This document shows positions 50,551-63,789 of a DNA stretch of 64,000 nucleotides, one piece after another. This stretch comes from Rhynochetos jubatus. Taxonomy: Eukaryota > Chordata > Aves > Eurypygiformes > Rhynochetidae. Position numbers and translations under genes: made by a program. The first letter of the stretch is position 1. Every line of letters begins with the position of its first letter. Below the pieces are notes generated by a model. The model was given only the letters and a program-made list of their open reading frames with translations, had not been told where the DNA came from and did no database searches. The DNA lies in the NCBI GenBank assembly GCA_027574665.1, contig CM050648.1, positions 65,675,363 to 65,739,362 on the forward strand, given 5' to 3'.

Positions 50551-53500
50551 GAGGATAATACTAATACATTTAGTATTAGCTAAATGTAACCAAAGAAACG
50601 CTAAATTGAAAAGCAGGAGAAGCTAACTTCAGCACTAAGTGCACAGAGCGTGTATGAGTGAGCATTAGAGACGACCAAAATCTGTGGACGGTGTGATGTC
50701 AGTGATGATCCATTTGTGCTTTAATAATGTATGTCTTTTTTAACTCAAATGCTATACTGGAAAACAATAAAGAACTGATTCAGAAAATGAACACACTAGT
50801 GAAACTTGTAAGACACTCTAAGTCAGCATATTAAGAAATTAAAACATCATATCACAATGTGTAATCAAGAAACCAAGTACCAGGTGTAGTTATTCCACTT
50901 GGCAAGTTGCATTTGTAAACACAGATGTCCAAATTGGGGAGGTGTGTTTCATTTCTGCACTCTTTCACCTTCTTAAAGCAGATGAAAGTTTTACCATTCT
51001 ATGGGTATAATCTTTTTGACAAAATAAAACTCCCTCCAATTTCTAGTATAAGAAACGAGTGGAGAAAACAAAAAGATCAGAAAAATACTTTTGTGTCACC
51101 TGTATTTTTTCTATAGAAACATGCTTGGGAATTTCAGTGGTGCTAGGTACTATTGCTGAATATTTTAAGAATCTGAAAATATGGGTTACAGGTCCAAAAA
51201 GCCTGTCAACAAAGGAATCTTTGGTACATAAAAGTTCTACTGGCAAGTGGCTTGTGACAGATGCCTTGTTTGTCCTGCACAGCAGGAAAACCCTCTGCCT
51301 CTCTGAGACAAGCCTGAAGCCTGGGACTAAGGAGACTCAGTAGAGGTGAACAGCAACAGTTGTGCCTCAAACCCTCTCCTTTGGCTGTGAGGGCAGCGGG
51401 GGATATTTTCTGGAATGACACCACGTGCATTCTTCCCACACTGTCTGTCAGGGCTGGACTAGTGGATAACAGGCACACGAAGAGTGCACTCAAAGCCCCC
51501 GTGGTGACTCAGAAACAACAGCGTTCCTATTGGCACATGGGGAGGGGCACCACTTGAGATGGTTCCTCATTTTTTTGTCTCGCTGCAGTGGGAAGAGACC
51601 TGCACTGGGTCTGGCAGAGGAACAGTCCACTCCTTTTCCTGGGACAGTCATCTGTCCTTACTCCAGAGACGATCACAAGGAAGAAGTCGGCTACTGGAAG
51701 GAAAAATAGCTCTTTGCTATGCAAGACTTCCGTTTCTACACGGCCTCTGTGAAGAGGTTAGAAAAGACGGCAGATGCTGTAGAGGAAAACTCCCAAAACA
51801 CCTGAAGAAGTTAGCAGTCAGCTGAGGAGCAAGGCACCCTTGGAGATGCTGATAGAAGACTGCAGGTTTCAACAGCTGATTAACATGTGATTCTACAATC
51901 TGCCAGAGACAGATGTCATGGTGTAGCTTCATTTTCAAAACAGGGCATAAGAAGGAGTCTAACAGGTCTCCCTCTTGCAACGCACAGTGAACGTGTTCCT
52001 CTGCTGCTTCCCGCCCCCCCTGCCCTAAACTCCATTAGTGAAGGTAAGATTACCAGTGGCAGGAGTGAGAAGTGCCTGTTCCTGACAGTCTTTTTCCATA
52101 CTGGGAAATGAAGTCTTGAAGGTGGAAAACTTCCAAATTGCTGCAGAACACCACCAGAAATCACTATTGCTTCATCTTTTCTTCCTGCTGAGACTTGTCA
52201 TCCTTAAAGCTATGGGGACTGCGATTGCACAAGGTTGGCACTGGTAAGGAAAGAAAAGTTCCTGACCGTGACGACTGCCACTGACACAATCTGCAGAGCT
52301 CTTCATTGAAATATGGCTCAGGGTATTCTAGTGCATCTCCCCTACCCTAGACAGCTTTGCCAGGCTGTTTTAATTAATCTTGTCACTCTTTGGTGTACTA
52401 GCCTCTAATATAATGAATGAACGGGAATTAACACAAAACAATGAACAGGTTGGGGCTGTCTAATTCAAAAGAGGGTGCTGTATCTTATCCTGAAGAGACT
52501 TCTTATGGAATAAAATCATGTTTAAGTTATTCTGGAAAACTCCTATAACCTTTGAAAGGAGAGAAATGGCATTCAGACTTGATCTCTGGTTTGGGATAAA
52601 ACATGTACTTTGCCTTCTCTCCAAAGATTTAAGTGTAGTAGAAAGGGATGTTGTGAAAGTCTGCAAAGTATCCTCTGGATAACTTTATAACCCTTTATTA
52701 AAGATAGAACTGAGCAATCAATTTCTGTATTGATTAGATTTTTGGAATCTTCATGTCCCTCGGCCCACATTTCCTCCAGGGAAACATAATTAAACTGCTT
52801 TGTTGCTCCAGTTTTATCTGCCTTTCCACTGAAGAACTGAGGTTTGCTGGACAAACATCATCCAGTCCATCTTGCCATGTGAGAGTGCTGGTTTCAGAGG
52901 GGGTACCAGCAAACTGAAGCAGTGCCTAGTTTTCAACACAAGTACAAAAGACCCCCAACAGTGAGTGCAATTAGGGCAACAAGAGTGGTCAGAGTTTTAG
53001 AAATCATGATGTCTGGCAAAAGACAGAAGACAGCAGTTTTGGGCTTTTTTTTTTTCCATTTTCCTCTTTTTTTCTAGAAGAAACGTATTAAGTAAGTCCT
53101 ACATATTAGAATGGAATGGTGATTACTTATTACTAGCCTCTTCTGGGAAAAGGACAAGAATAAATGGACTTGTTTTGCGGAAAATAATAATGGGGAAGTT
53201 TTTAATAGGACACTGAAACACTTGAACAGGATACCAAAGGAATTTCTGGAATCTCACTGGAAACTCCTTATTCTTCAGTTCAACATCAGTCTGTTGTCTG
53301 TCTGTGGTCCACACGCAGCTGTTGATGCCTCAGTGCAGGGGTTTCTCCTACAGAGGATGATCTTGTTAGACCCTGCACCTCACCCCCACAGAGTGGATAG
53401 GCCCATCCACAGCAGATGCAGTGATAAAGGATGGCCTTAAAGAAAATGGCTCTGATCATTTGTCTTCCAAACTGCTTTGATCACTTTCTTCCCAACCCAT

Positions 53501-56500
53501 TCTTCCTTACTCTTCTCCAAGCTTTTGCTGCTTTAATCCTTCTCTTCCCTGGCCACCCAGGAAAGAATAAAGATGGTGAGTTGTAAGAACAGCACCTACC
53601 ACCTGGAGGCAGAAGCAGGTGATGAGTGTTATGGACCAGGAGTTTAGAAGGCAGTTGCACACTTCCATCTGCAGCAGGGGAGGTTCATGTGTGAAATGAA
53701 GCCATCTCTTCACTGACAATCACAGCTGAACAAAACAAGCATGGCACATGAAACAGCACAATCATGAATTGCTCTTTTCAGATGTGTAGCGTATTCCTAC
53801 TTCCATCTTTGGGGCTTTGATAGTTCTATGCCCGCTACGTCTGTCTCCCCACCACAGGTCATGATTTCCCAGAAAAAACAAGGCAAGGGAAAGAGCATGG
53901 GTTGTTCCCTTCCCCTGATCAATTAATAATGGAGGAAAAGGAGATGAGGAGGTACTCCTTTCCCAGCTGGAGCACCTGTTGCGGGACAACTGGTAGATGT
54001 GGACAAGGGGTTCCACTTTCTCTGTTAATATATATCAGCACTTCTGAGCTTTCAGGCATGAAAAATCACTCTGGTACCATACTTTATTGGTGAACTGTGG
54101 AAATCCATGTGGCATTCTAAGTGTTGGTCAAAATACAGGAATCTCAAATGAGATTGCTCAAATGATTGACACTGAATTTTCTGGGAGCATATTTCCTCCC
54201 CAAGAGTTTCACTGAATACCCTTGTAAGACAAAGACTGGAAAAAAGGTTAAATCCAACATTGTTCACTATCCCTCACTAACTACATTTGTCTTCAAAAGT
54301 TACAAGAATGTGAATAACATTAGCAGATTATGCTGGAGTCGGAGGGGAAGAGGGAAACGGCATGCACCAAGTCATTCTACCTATTGTCCGAAATCTATTT
54401 GTCTTAGCTCAGTTGCTTAGAATACGTGAAAACCACAAGTCACTGTGGCAATATTTTAATGACTTAGCATGATCTTCTCCCACCACTAGCTTCTTTCACT
54501 AGGATCCTAAACCAAACCAGAATCTTCACGTGGCTGTCTGTCCTTAAACCTACAGGATGAGCCTCTTGAGACTGCAGACAAAGAACAAACTAAGCAGAAG
54601 TTCTGAAAGTTCAAACCTAACAATCTAGTTTGCAAAAATAGCATTATTGCGTGCTTCTCACCATTGGTATAAATCTGTGACCGCAATATTAAGTTCTGCA
54701 TCACCAACCAACTTTGCATATGAACCTTTTTGCCAGGCAATGATTAACTGTAAAAGAGACTGGATTCAATTTCCAGACATACATACCAAAATGCTTAAGA
54801 GAGATGCCTTGATCTCCTCACCCCCAAACCAGGAAAATTTATCTGCACATCTGGGCACTCAAGAGCGAGCAAAGACTCTTCATTTGCACAATGTGACGCA
54901 TAGAGGAGAGCTAAAGAGGACTCCTGAGGAAAGACAGTGCACGAAATCTTTAACTATCAGAGTGCTGATGAATTTGAGATGAAGTCCTCACACCGCAATG
55001 ACTCTGGCAATAGTCTTGATGTAGTTCTCCAACTCTATGAAGACAGAGGGAGGATGCTAGAACCTCTTGTCTGATTATGCCCTTGTTTAAGTGTCCAGAA
55101 CTGGAGTCTTGCTGCCCAAGGTGATCTGTCGCCTCCAAGGGATATGCAAGCCTGCCCCATCCATAGGGGCAGTCACAGTAGGGTAGACAAGTTAGCCAGT
55201 TTGTAAAGGGCTGATGCTGTGCAGGTGCCTCCTTCTTCAGGGCATTGCAGTGCCTGTCACTCCTGTGCTCCGTGGGAAAAATGGGAGGGGCGGGGAGAGA
55301 AATGTGAAGGGTGATACTGCTCCCGTGGTCAAAGTGAGCAGGTGCTACTGTTCCACCTTAACTTTCTGGTACAGCCAAGTCCAAGTCCAAGTCCAAGTCT
55401 AGGACTCCACAGGCACATCCTGGCAAACACAAGTGATGTTTTTCAGCTAGTCCTGGTCATCATGCTCCAACTGATGCCTGCCTCTGGGGTAACATGATGA
55501 TGCAGACAGTCCTATATTGAGGCAGAATCTGATACCCTTGCTAGTATTACTACTGTAATGCTTGTGCAGGGCTGCAAATGTGAGACTGCAGGACGGAATA
55601 AGATCAAGGATTTGAAAGTGGTCAACAACAGCACTGGAGGCAAACGGCACTCTTGGCAAGGATCCTGTCATGTCTCCCAGTCCTGAAACTGGTCAGGATT
55701 GTTGGCATGGGACACTCATTCAGACCCACATATTTAGGCATGGCCAACAAAAGAGAGGTTGATGACAGACGACAAGTGCCAAGGAAATGAGATTGATGAC
55801 TCTCCCTGAAAGAGTGCACCAGATAGCTGAAGGCTGGCAAGACTTTGCAGAAATGGAGATGGTACCCCAACCCCTTGCTCCACCACCAGCCAGCCTCCTT
55901 CCCCTGAGAACACTTGCCCTGTCATCAATGCTTCAGAGAAGATGGTAAAAATTGATCTGTGCCTGAGGTTGGTATGCTGATTTCAAAGCTCCAAAGAGGC
56001 AGGAAAATTCCCTTAGGATTCCCTAAGGGAGAGAATGGATGTTCCTTCCTCCCCTCCAGGGACTCTCTTTTACTGCAGTATCAGGATTAGCACACTGGTG
56101 AAAATGACTGAATGTGAGTCCTTGCCCAGTCTGTTACATGTGTCATCTCAGTTTGCATTTCTTCTTGTTTGTGTCTCCTTCATTTTTGGGGCGTAAAAAT
56201 TCTGCCTCTTGTGAGCTTAGAGAAAGAACAGCAACCTACCCCAGCTCAAGGCATAAGTATCCGGGAAAGCAAGGGACAAGGCCAGATTGGCCAGACCCAG
56301 AGAAACAAGGGTGAACGTCTAGTGCTGTCCAATTCAGCTGACGTGTCACATCAAAGCTCTAAAGCTTCATTGGTTTTGATATAACAATTTCAAGATATTC
56401 AACATGAGACCTGCTAATGCTATTTAACTGATCCTTACAAAAGAGACCAACATTCAGCTTGAATATCTAATGTGTCTACATAGGAATTAGGGTAATTCCT

Positions 56501-59500
56501 TAATTAAATGTATTAAATGTGTTCTGCAGTCATCCATAAAATCTAGAAGTGTTTGGTATCTAAAGGAAAACCCCACCTTATCTCCCCTTCACTCCCTGGA
56601 ATCAATCACATCAATACCTGTGGCGTTCCATCTCTCTTGCATCAGCTTTCTAACCTGGCCATTGCTTCTCTTGCGTTGCTCTGTGCCTGGCTTTCGTACG
56701 CCATCCCAACACACCGTGAACTCTGTCACACAAACATTTGCGAGCAGAACACTACGTAGCAGAGAATTTGTCTTTTATTAGATTTTGATCACAAAGGAAA
56801 TCACTTCAGAGAAATCATTGTGAATTTGCAGTATATATCTTGGCAGAGCATTTTTTGATAGTAAAGTTATCAAGGAGTAGCTCAAATCTTCTATAAATCA
56901 CAGTGACGAGGATAGCAAAGGCACAGTAAAGCAACACTTTGGCTGTGTCCTTTCCATGGAGCTTTGTACTGACAAACACAGCTTTGTGCCTCTTCCTGAA
57001 GCATGCTGACCCGCTGAGTTAAAGGAAGACCAAACTTATTGCTTGTCTGTGGGAAAGGGAGGCCTCTGGGACAAAATGCAGGATTTCTCCGAAGTGTCTC
57101 TATGGCAAGGAAAAGGTGAAGGAGGAGACAGAGAATGGAAGGCCAAGGATGACAGGAGAGGCAGGTGAAAATATTACACCTGCCAGATGACCTAGCAGAA
57201 GAGGGGCTTGAGGTGATTGAATGGGATGTGGATGTTAAAAATGCCAGTCAATACAGAGGTGACATGGCACCTTGTGAAGGTGAACAACCGAACTCCATGA
57301 GGAGAGGCTCTGTCAAAATTTCTGCCTGCTTAATAGCTTCTAAGCTACAAGGTTCCCAAACCTTATTTCTATCAGCAAATAAGTGATTAAACCTCTACCA
57401 GGTATTGTACTGGCAAGACTCACCTGTCTCGATTCTTTCCCTCCTGAGGGAGCAAAGTAGGTTTAGATCTAAAAGTTGGGTTACTGTCTTCTTGCAACAA
57501 CCCTGAGGAAGAGATAGTCTACTCCAGTAACTTTGCCTTCATTGTGTTCAAGATATTATCTCAAATTCTGCCTTTTCCTTAATCTGAACATTTCCTGTTA
57601 GCACAGTAATATGTATATTTAATATGTATATTTATAGTATTTGCACACTTGTTCACACGCTTGGTAACACCTATACTTTGTACTTAGTCACGTACAAAGT
57701 CAGGTCCATGAAATACCTACAGCCAAGCTATTTCCTGAGGAAGTACAAGAGACAGTACTGCCTCCCCTCACCAAGATGAACACTTTAACCTCTACAGTAG
57801 GACAGGCAAGAAACTGTTGAGTCATGCAGAGCTTTCCTTCTCTGTACCATTAGCCATATACAATCCCTCTCTCCCCCACACCCTCTACAAGGAACCTGGT
57901 AGGTCCAGGCGCTCAAACTGGGCATCAGATTGCAGTTTATGGCAGTCAACATTTTAGATTGAATGAAAATAGAAAAATATTCCTAGATTTACCCTCCCAT
58001 TCCTCACCACGTGCACAAGCACGAGCATCCACATTTGGCAAGTTCTCTTCTGCCAGTTAAAAATTCATAAAGCCATCCAGAGCATGAAAATACGATTGCT
58101 CTGCATCTTTGTCCTCCACACCAGAAGTCCACTGTGAGCTATCCTCAGCTTAGGGAATGCTGCCCTTTTGGAGAGAGCAGCTTAAGGCTGCTCCAAGTAT
58201 CTCCAGGAGCTCTCCACTGCCAGACTGGGAGCTGAGCTAAGGGTGCCCCTGCCCAGCACTACCTTATTGCTCATCCATATCACAGCTGGCACCCATTCCC
58301 AAATCACACTGCTTTATATGCTAGAGGCTCCTTTAGGAAACTGCTTTGTTTGCCTCTATCTACAGGCTGTAGAGAGGGAGCAGAGGCAGAAAGGCAGTGA
58401 CGGGGTGCTGTGGGATCAGCCCTAGCTGGGCACGCATGCTCCTGATGCCTGTTGTGTGCAGGAGCAAGATGGACTGGCATAGCTTCATATCAGATCCGTG
58501 AACTTTCTCCTGGTAGAAGGAATACCTTTGTATCTAATACAGGACCAAGAAAAAGGTCAGGACAAAGCCCCTCTTCACTGTGGTTCCTTTTTCCCCCTTT
58601 GATTTGAGTTTAGCCTCCTTTCCAGTCCTAATCCGCTACTGGAAAAGCTCCAGAACAGTCTGATGAAGTGCAGTGCCCGCTTTACCGATCAATGCACCAG
58701 TCAGGAGAAAGCAGCAGGCAATTTTTGGGAAGAGAATATTGTTGTCATACTGTCATAACTCTGAGCCCAAGGTCAAAAAAAGAAGCATTCAGTGCTTCTC
58801 TGTTGCTGTGTCTCTCAAGATGAAACATTTCTAATACTTCTCAGGGAAAGTGCCACACGCAAACAATTATAAAAGCTCATGGTCTGTGCTACACCTCAGA
58901 TTCTTCATATATGTGTCAATAAAAGCTTTCCCTTCTCTGAGCACTCTAAACACAAATCCACATATTAATACATTGATATTTTCTCTGCACATAAACCTTA
59001 AATATCATAACAAATTTTCTGTTTCCACTGCTTTTAATTCAGTTACAGAGCTGTGTAGCAAGCATGTTTTCTATTCCATTTCTATGATAATAATATTTGA
59101 TTATTACAAATGCATATTTATCACAACATATATGTTATCTAAATGCATTTTGAGCTTACAAATCTAGGTTTCAGGTTGCATGCACCCCAGATTTCTATAA
59201 CTAAAGGGTAAGAAAGTATACCAGTGTCTTTCAAGTTAGACATCTGTTTAGAATGTTTTGTGGCCGCACTAAGTCTTAAATCAATTTGGTTATAAAAACA
59301 AATATTCTGTACAGTATTAAAATAAAAGAATAGGGATGATTTATTGCTTGTTTTTAGCAACCGGCTTGTCTGAGGGAAGATGGACCATATGGAATGAACT
59401 GACTTAAAAATTCCCTGACATGATGCAGTTATTTATTGATTTTTATAGACAATAATGACCTGTAAGGGCTCTGCTCTCTGTTTTCCTACTGCTTGAGGGA

Positions 59501-60119
59501 CTCTATTGTCTACTGCTCTTTTAATATTTAAGGAAATCAAGCCTGTTTAGCTGCCTTCTGAGTAAATGAATAATGTGCCAAATCATATTTTGGCATCTCA
59601 TGATGTGCTGTTATAAATATGTTCTTATCATTTTCCTTCTGCTTACTCCTATTGGAAAAATACAGTTAGAATTTAGATCTCCAAATTCTTCTCCTTTCTT
59701 CTTTCTCTGGTCTCTATATGAGTATGCTAAACATTTCTCCTTTCGTTTTGCTCTAATTCACAGGTTCATATTGACTGCTAGGTAAGAAAGGTCAGAGGAA
59801 TTGCTAGAAACAGAATTGGAGCACACACAAGCATGCAAGAAGCGCCACAGAAGTATGCAAGAACTGTCTTGGTATGAGCACTTGTCCTTCTTTTGAGCTC
59901 TCTGCCTTTATTTTAAAATATTTCATTTTTCATCTCCATTTTTCTGGTGGCTTGTAAAGGTCATTCTGTTCCTCAGGCACCCACCCACAGTTTCTGGGCT
60001 AGACACCCCTGCCTGAAGTCAACCTTCTCTTTGGCGGGGAAGTGATGGCAAAAGTGACTGAGTTTCAATACTGAAGTCACTGTCGCTCCCAGGGTGCTGT
60101 TTGCTGACATCTTGCATCT
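50551..60119. other. Intergenic, no gene seen
   Basis: About 9.5 kb with only short chance ORFs and the CCAAGT hexamer. The ORF at 57165-57386 (LPDDLAEEGLEVIEWDVDV) is followed by a donor-like gaag|gtgaac near 57281, but no acceptor or family supports it. Confidence 0.4.
55375..55398. repeat. (CCAAGT)4 tandem hexamer
   Basis: Four perfect copies of a six-base unit in otherwise unique sequence. Confidence 0.9.
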
Positions 60120-60383
60120 ATGGCAACTCCAGGCCGCAGCGAGAGGTGGTTTCAGCCTTCTGTCTTCCACGGCTCCCAGACTGGCTTCTTGCTGAGCAAG
60201 GAGCAGCCCCTGCATGCAGGCAGCAGCAGCAGTGCATCAACCAAAGCTCCCCTCTGCAGCATTCAGAAGCCTTCGGTGAAATATGAGTGCTACAGCCTTA
60301 CCAACCTCCAGCCCTCTAAGGAGTATGAAGAGGAAAATGGAAGCAAAAGCAGTTCAGATGATGAAATTTTTGTTGCTGTGTAA
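60120..60383 (+). CDS. Orphan 87-codon ORF, possible small gene or last exon
   Basis: I do not recognise it. The ATG at 60120 (catctATGG) has an in-frame TGA at 60105, so this is a complete ORF unless it is spliced. An acceptor-like ctcccag at 60084-60090 could place the ATG in a spliced exon, and aactccag at 60125-60132 could make this the last exon of a longer gene. The N-terminal half is Ser/Gln/His-rich. The C-terminal third looks protein-like: KYECYSLTNLQPSKEYEEEN, then a Ser/Asp cluster typical of casein kinase 2 sites, ending DEIFVAV. The last residues (V-A-V) fit a class II PDZ ligand. There is no signal peptide or membrane segment and no close poly(A) signal. It could be chance. Confidence 0.3.
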   Translation: MATPGRSERWFQPSVFHGSQTGFLLSKEQPLHAGSSSSASTKAPLCSIQKPSVKYECYSLTNLQPSKEYEEENGSKSSSDDEIFVAV

Positions 60384-62666
60384 CATGGGCAGATAAGGTT
60401 AATAGAGACAACCCTTAGAAGTATGCAAGTGTAGAGACCCAGCCAATATCAGCTAAATACATCTTGAAAAATTAAAAAAACCCACCCCAGCTGGTCATCA
60501 TGATGCTCTATTGAGCTGCGATTTGACAACTCCTGCATCGGGCATTTGATTGAATCAGGGACTAAATGAGGAGTGAGGACGGCTTGCAGTTTAACAAGAA
60601 TGTTATCCAAACGTCTTACACATCTTTTTTTACCCTTAAATAGGATATGATCTGAAAAATTCTATTCAAAGAAAGGAAGATAATTTGAAATTGTTATCTC
60701 TTGCAACTGGGAGACCTGCTGTATTCCAATCATTTTCTACTTCAAGAGTTTATAAAAGCAGTATGGAAGGAGTAAGAAGAAACCAGTGTTGCTTCATGAG
60801 GAAATGCTTGTGTTTATGACAATAATAAGAATGTCTGTCTCTTTTTTTCAAATGGTGTGTGTCATTTAAAGCGTCGAGAAGAAAATGATATTAGCTTCCA
60901 GCTCCCTGCTAGTTTCCTGCACAAGATCACCTCCCTTTCCCAGTAGTCTAAAAATAATGGGAAATATTAAAAATGGGAAAAAGGATACAGTTGAAAAGTC
61001 AGTTACATTCAAGAAGCAATAATACTAGAGATAAAATGGATGTTCTGAGTGTCTTGAAGTAGTGATGACCATAGGAAGACAGATGAAGATTAAGGTCTAT
61101 AATTATTTTCCAGAAGTGAAGGAGGGTAATGTGAGAAATTGGTGGCATGTGGTCTTCAAAACAGAGGTCTAGATGAGAGTCTAGGTTCAGTGTTCAAATC
61201 AGCACTTTGAACATGGATTTTCCACCAAGTAGAAGGAATTTGAGGAGAAAGCAGACTGATATTTCAAAGTTTCTGCTTTGAAACCTTGTGTAGGCACAGA
61301 TTTGCTAAGTGGATGTGGGGTCTGTAAGACACCTAGTAGCACTGTCCAGAACACGCTTCTTCTGGCCACGAAAGATCCTGTGACTGCACGGGTCTCTAGC
61401 CTCCTACTCTATGCCCACTGCAACATGACAGCTGTTTCTGTGTCTCTACATATATATATGTGCGTTGTCGCACGTGAGTCTGTAGAAGATCACACTGCTA
61501 ATATAAAATCAGTATGTCCTGATAACCTTGGTCTCAGCCCAGGGAAATACTGAGCTCTACTTCCAGTCCTGCAAAATGCCTAGGTGCATTCCTGAACATA
61601 AATGCTTATGCCTGTGGTTAAATGCTTTGACAGCTCAGGTCCCGATTCCTCCACATTCCCTGCAGGAGAGAGCAGAGGAGGAGTAAGGAGGGCACTGACC
61701 CTCTGCCTCTACGGTGAGTGATGGAACTTACTGTTCCATTTACAGTTCCATTTTAAAAATAGATGCTGGGCAAGTAAGCAATTAAAATTCAAGAAGGAAA
61801 GCAGAACTATCTGGCAGTTGTTCAGTAAGCCTAACTTGTATAAAAAAGACCTGCACATAGCTGGTATAAGTATAAACAGTCAGCAGCATGAGATTATGAA
61901 AAACAATTCTTGCCTGGCAAATGTAATTACTTTTAACAAAATTTAAAAACCAGGGAGTGAAGAGAACACAGTACAAATAGTCTCTGCAGGCTGGGTCATT
62001 CAGCTGTACATGGAATAAGCTCCCCAAAAAAACCATCTAAACCATTGGGTTTGGACATATTGATGCAGACAGGTGCAAAAGGGTCCAAATTCCAAGCTGG
62101 ACATATGCTAGCTTGGACCTTGTTCCCAGTCAAAAGAACTCACTGAGATATTTAGTAGAGTGATCTGAACATCACGTGGTGACACCGCTTCTAAATGAGA
62201 GCTGGTTCAGGCCTGAACAATGAGCTCAGATGTGTCTTCACACACCAAGACACCTCCTAGCTCCACGGCTCTCCTTCGCAGCATTGAGTTCACCAGGAGA
62301 AGTGATGAACAATAGTTGTCCCATGACTGTCTCACCATTATCCAGTACTTTCTGGGCTCCACCCCTCTCTCCCCAATTCTCTTCTGGGTAAATCACTCCC
62401 TGTCAATGGCCTGGCAGCAGAAGCACCATTGTTCCATCTAGTGGAGAGCTATTCAGTGTTGATGGCCTTTGATTTTTTCATTCCAAACACAGGCCTTGCC
62501 TCTGCCAGATAGGATTTTGCTGGTACGGTTGTGCTGGCAAACCCTCCTAACATAAGCACAGTCTGTAGTCCCCGAAGATTTATTGTGGCCCAAATCAGTC
62601 TAACTTACATCAGTTCTGTGAATATAATAGTGCAGACAATACCAAAGCCTCTTGGAAAACGTCCGA
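60384..62666. other. Intergenic, no gene seen
   Basis: AT-rich DNA without a recognised element or supported exon. Confidence 0.45.
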
Positions 62667-62889
62667 TATAAAATAGATACACTAATTTACTGTGAAGGTT
62701 ACAATCGTAAATAGCATTCAGAAGAAAAGTAAAGAACGGCATTCATAGTTTGGCACAGACACGTTGCCAACGTGTCACATCCTGACGGATTGGGGATATG
62801 TCTGTGTCAAACTATGAATTCCGTTTTTGCTTTCTGAATGCCGTTTACAATTGCAACTGTCCATGTGGATTATTGCATCTATTTTTATA
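62667..62889. repeat. Long imperfect inverted repeat (arms about 95 and 91 nt, 37-nt loop)
   Basis: The left arm (62667-62761) is the reverse complement of the right arm (62799-62889) with scattered mismatches and small gaps. The inner 27 bases differ at only two places. The loop side holds a small perfect hairpin (acgtt-gcc-aacgt, 62761-62773). The outer ends are tataaaataga and tctatttttata, so a TA-type target site is possible. It is either a fossil palindromic DNA transposon or a hairpin RNA locus. Confidence 0.8.
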
Positions 62890-63443
62890 GCCAAGGCTCT
62901 GTCTGGGAAGATGTAACAGAGCAATCAACAACACTGACTGGTTCTATTTTGCTGGAACAATAGTGTTCCTGCGAGCTGGGCTCTTCCATCTTCATGCACA
63001 GGACAGGAGGGCTGGGGTCTGGGCTTCCCCTCATCTTGAAGAACGTGGGCAAAAGGGGGATGGAAGCTTGTTATGCGGATACATTCGTCAAAGTGAGGTC
63101 TCCCTGCTAAAAGCAAGACAAGAGCTGGCAAGCCAAAGATGTATCATGAGGCCAGGCGGCGGGGCACTGCGGCGAGGGACAGCTGTGAACTGCTGGGGAA
63201 GCTGGGAAGCCACACAAGTGCAACACGGAGACCCACCATGGGCCTGGTGCCACCCTCCTCACTGCTGACAAGGGCGAGAGGGGAGAAGGGAAGGCTCAGG
63301 TACTCTCTTAACACTCCTGTTCCTCTCCACTCCTTCCGCAGTAAAGTCATGCCCAGGCAGTGCATTTTCATTCAATCTGTACCACAAGCACCCGGAGAGT
63401 AAAGCTTTGTATGGATGAAATACCTATTAGCTCATTCACACCA
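62890..63443. other. Intergenic, no gene seen
   Basis: Moderate G+C content. ORFs on both strands overlap between 62.9 and 63.4 kb and look like chance. Confidence 0.4.
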
Positions 63444-63535
63444 GATATAAGGAAGAATTTTTAATGAGGGTGGTGGGGCACTGGAACAGGTTGCCCAGGG
63501 AGGTTGTGGATGCCCCATCCCTGGAAACATTCATC
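63444..63535 (+). mobile_element. CR1 fragment lacking its 3' tail
   Basis: gatataaggaagaattttta, gtggtggggcactggaacag and gttgcccagggagg are the CR1 ORF2 end on the plus strand. It breaks off at cattcatcccgcc, so both ends are missing. Confidence 0.85.
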
Positions 63536-63789
63536 CCGCCAGGGAGAGGGTTGGTTTTCACTTCATCATCTCTGACTTTCCCTATCACCCAGCTCTGGTT
63601 TTGTCTGTCCTGTCCTTAAGCCTCCCGTGCAGGAGCCGCTTTAGGTACTTCCCAAACAAACACCAGCACCTAACACCCCTCGCAAAAGGCTCTGCAGCTT
63701 GCCTGGCATCCCCTGACATTTCCAGTACAAACCAGAAATCCGTCGGCAAAACGTTCTGGGGGAAGAAAACCCCCTCAAAATTATAAAAA

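Noticed and set aside
57165..57386. ORF with LPDDLAEEGLEVIEWDVDV and a donor-like site
   Set aside because: It has no acceptor, no family resemblance and no neighbouring exons. Too weak to annotate.
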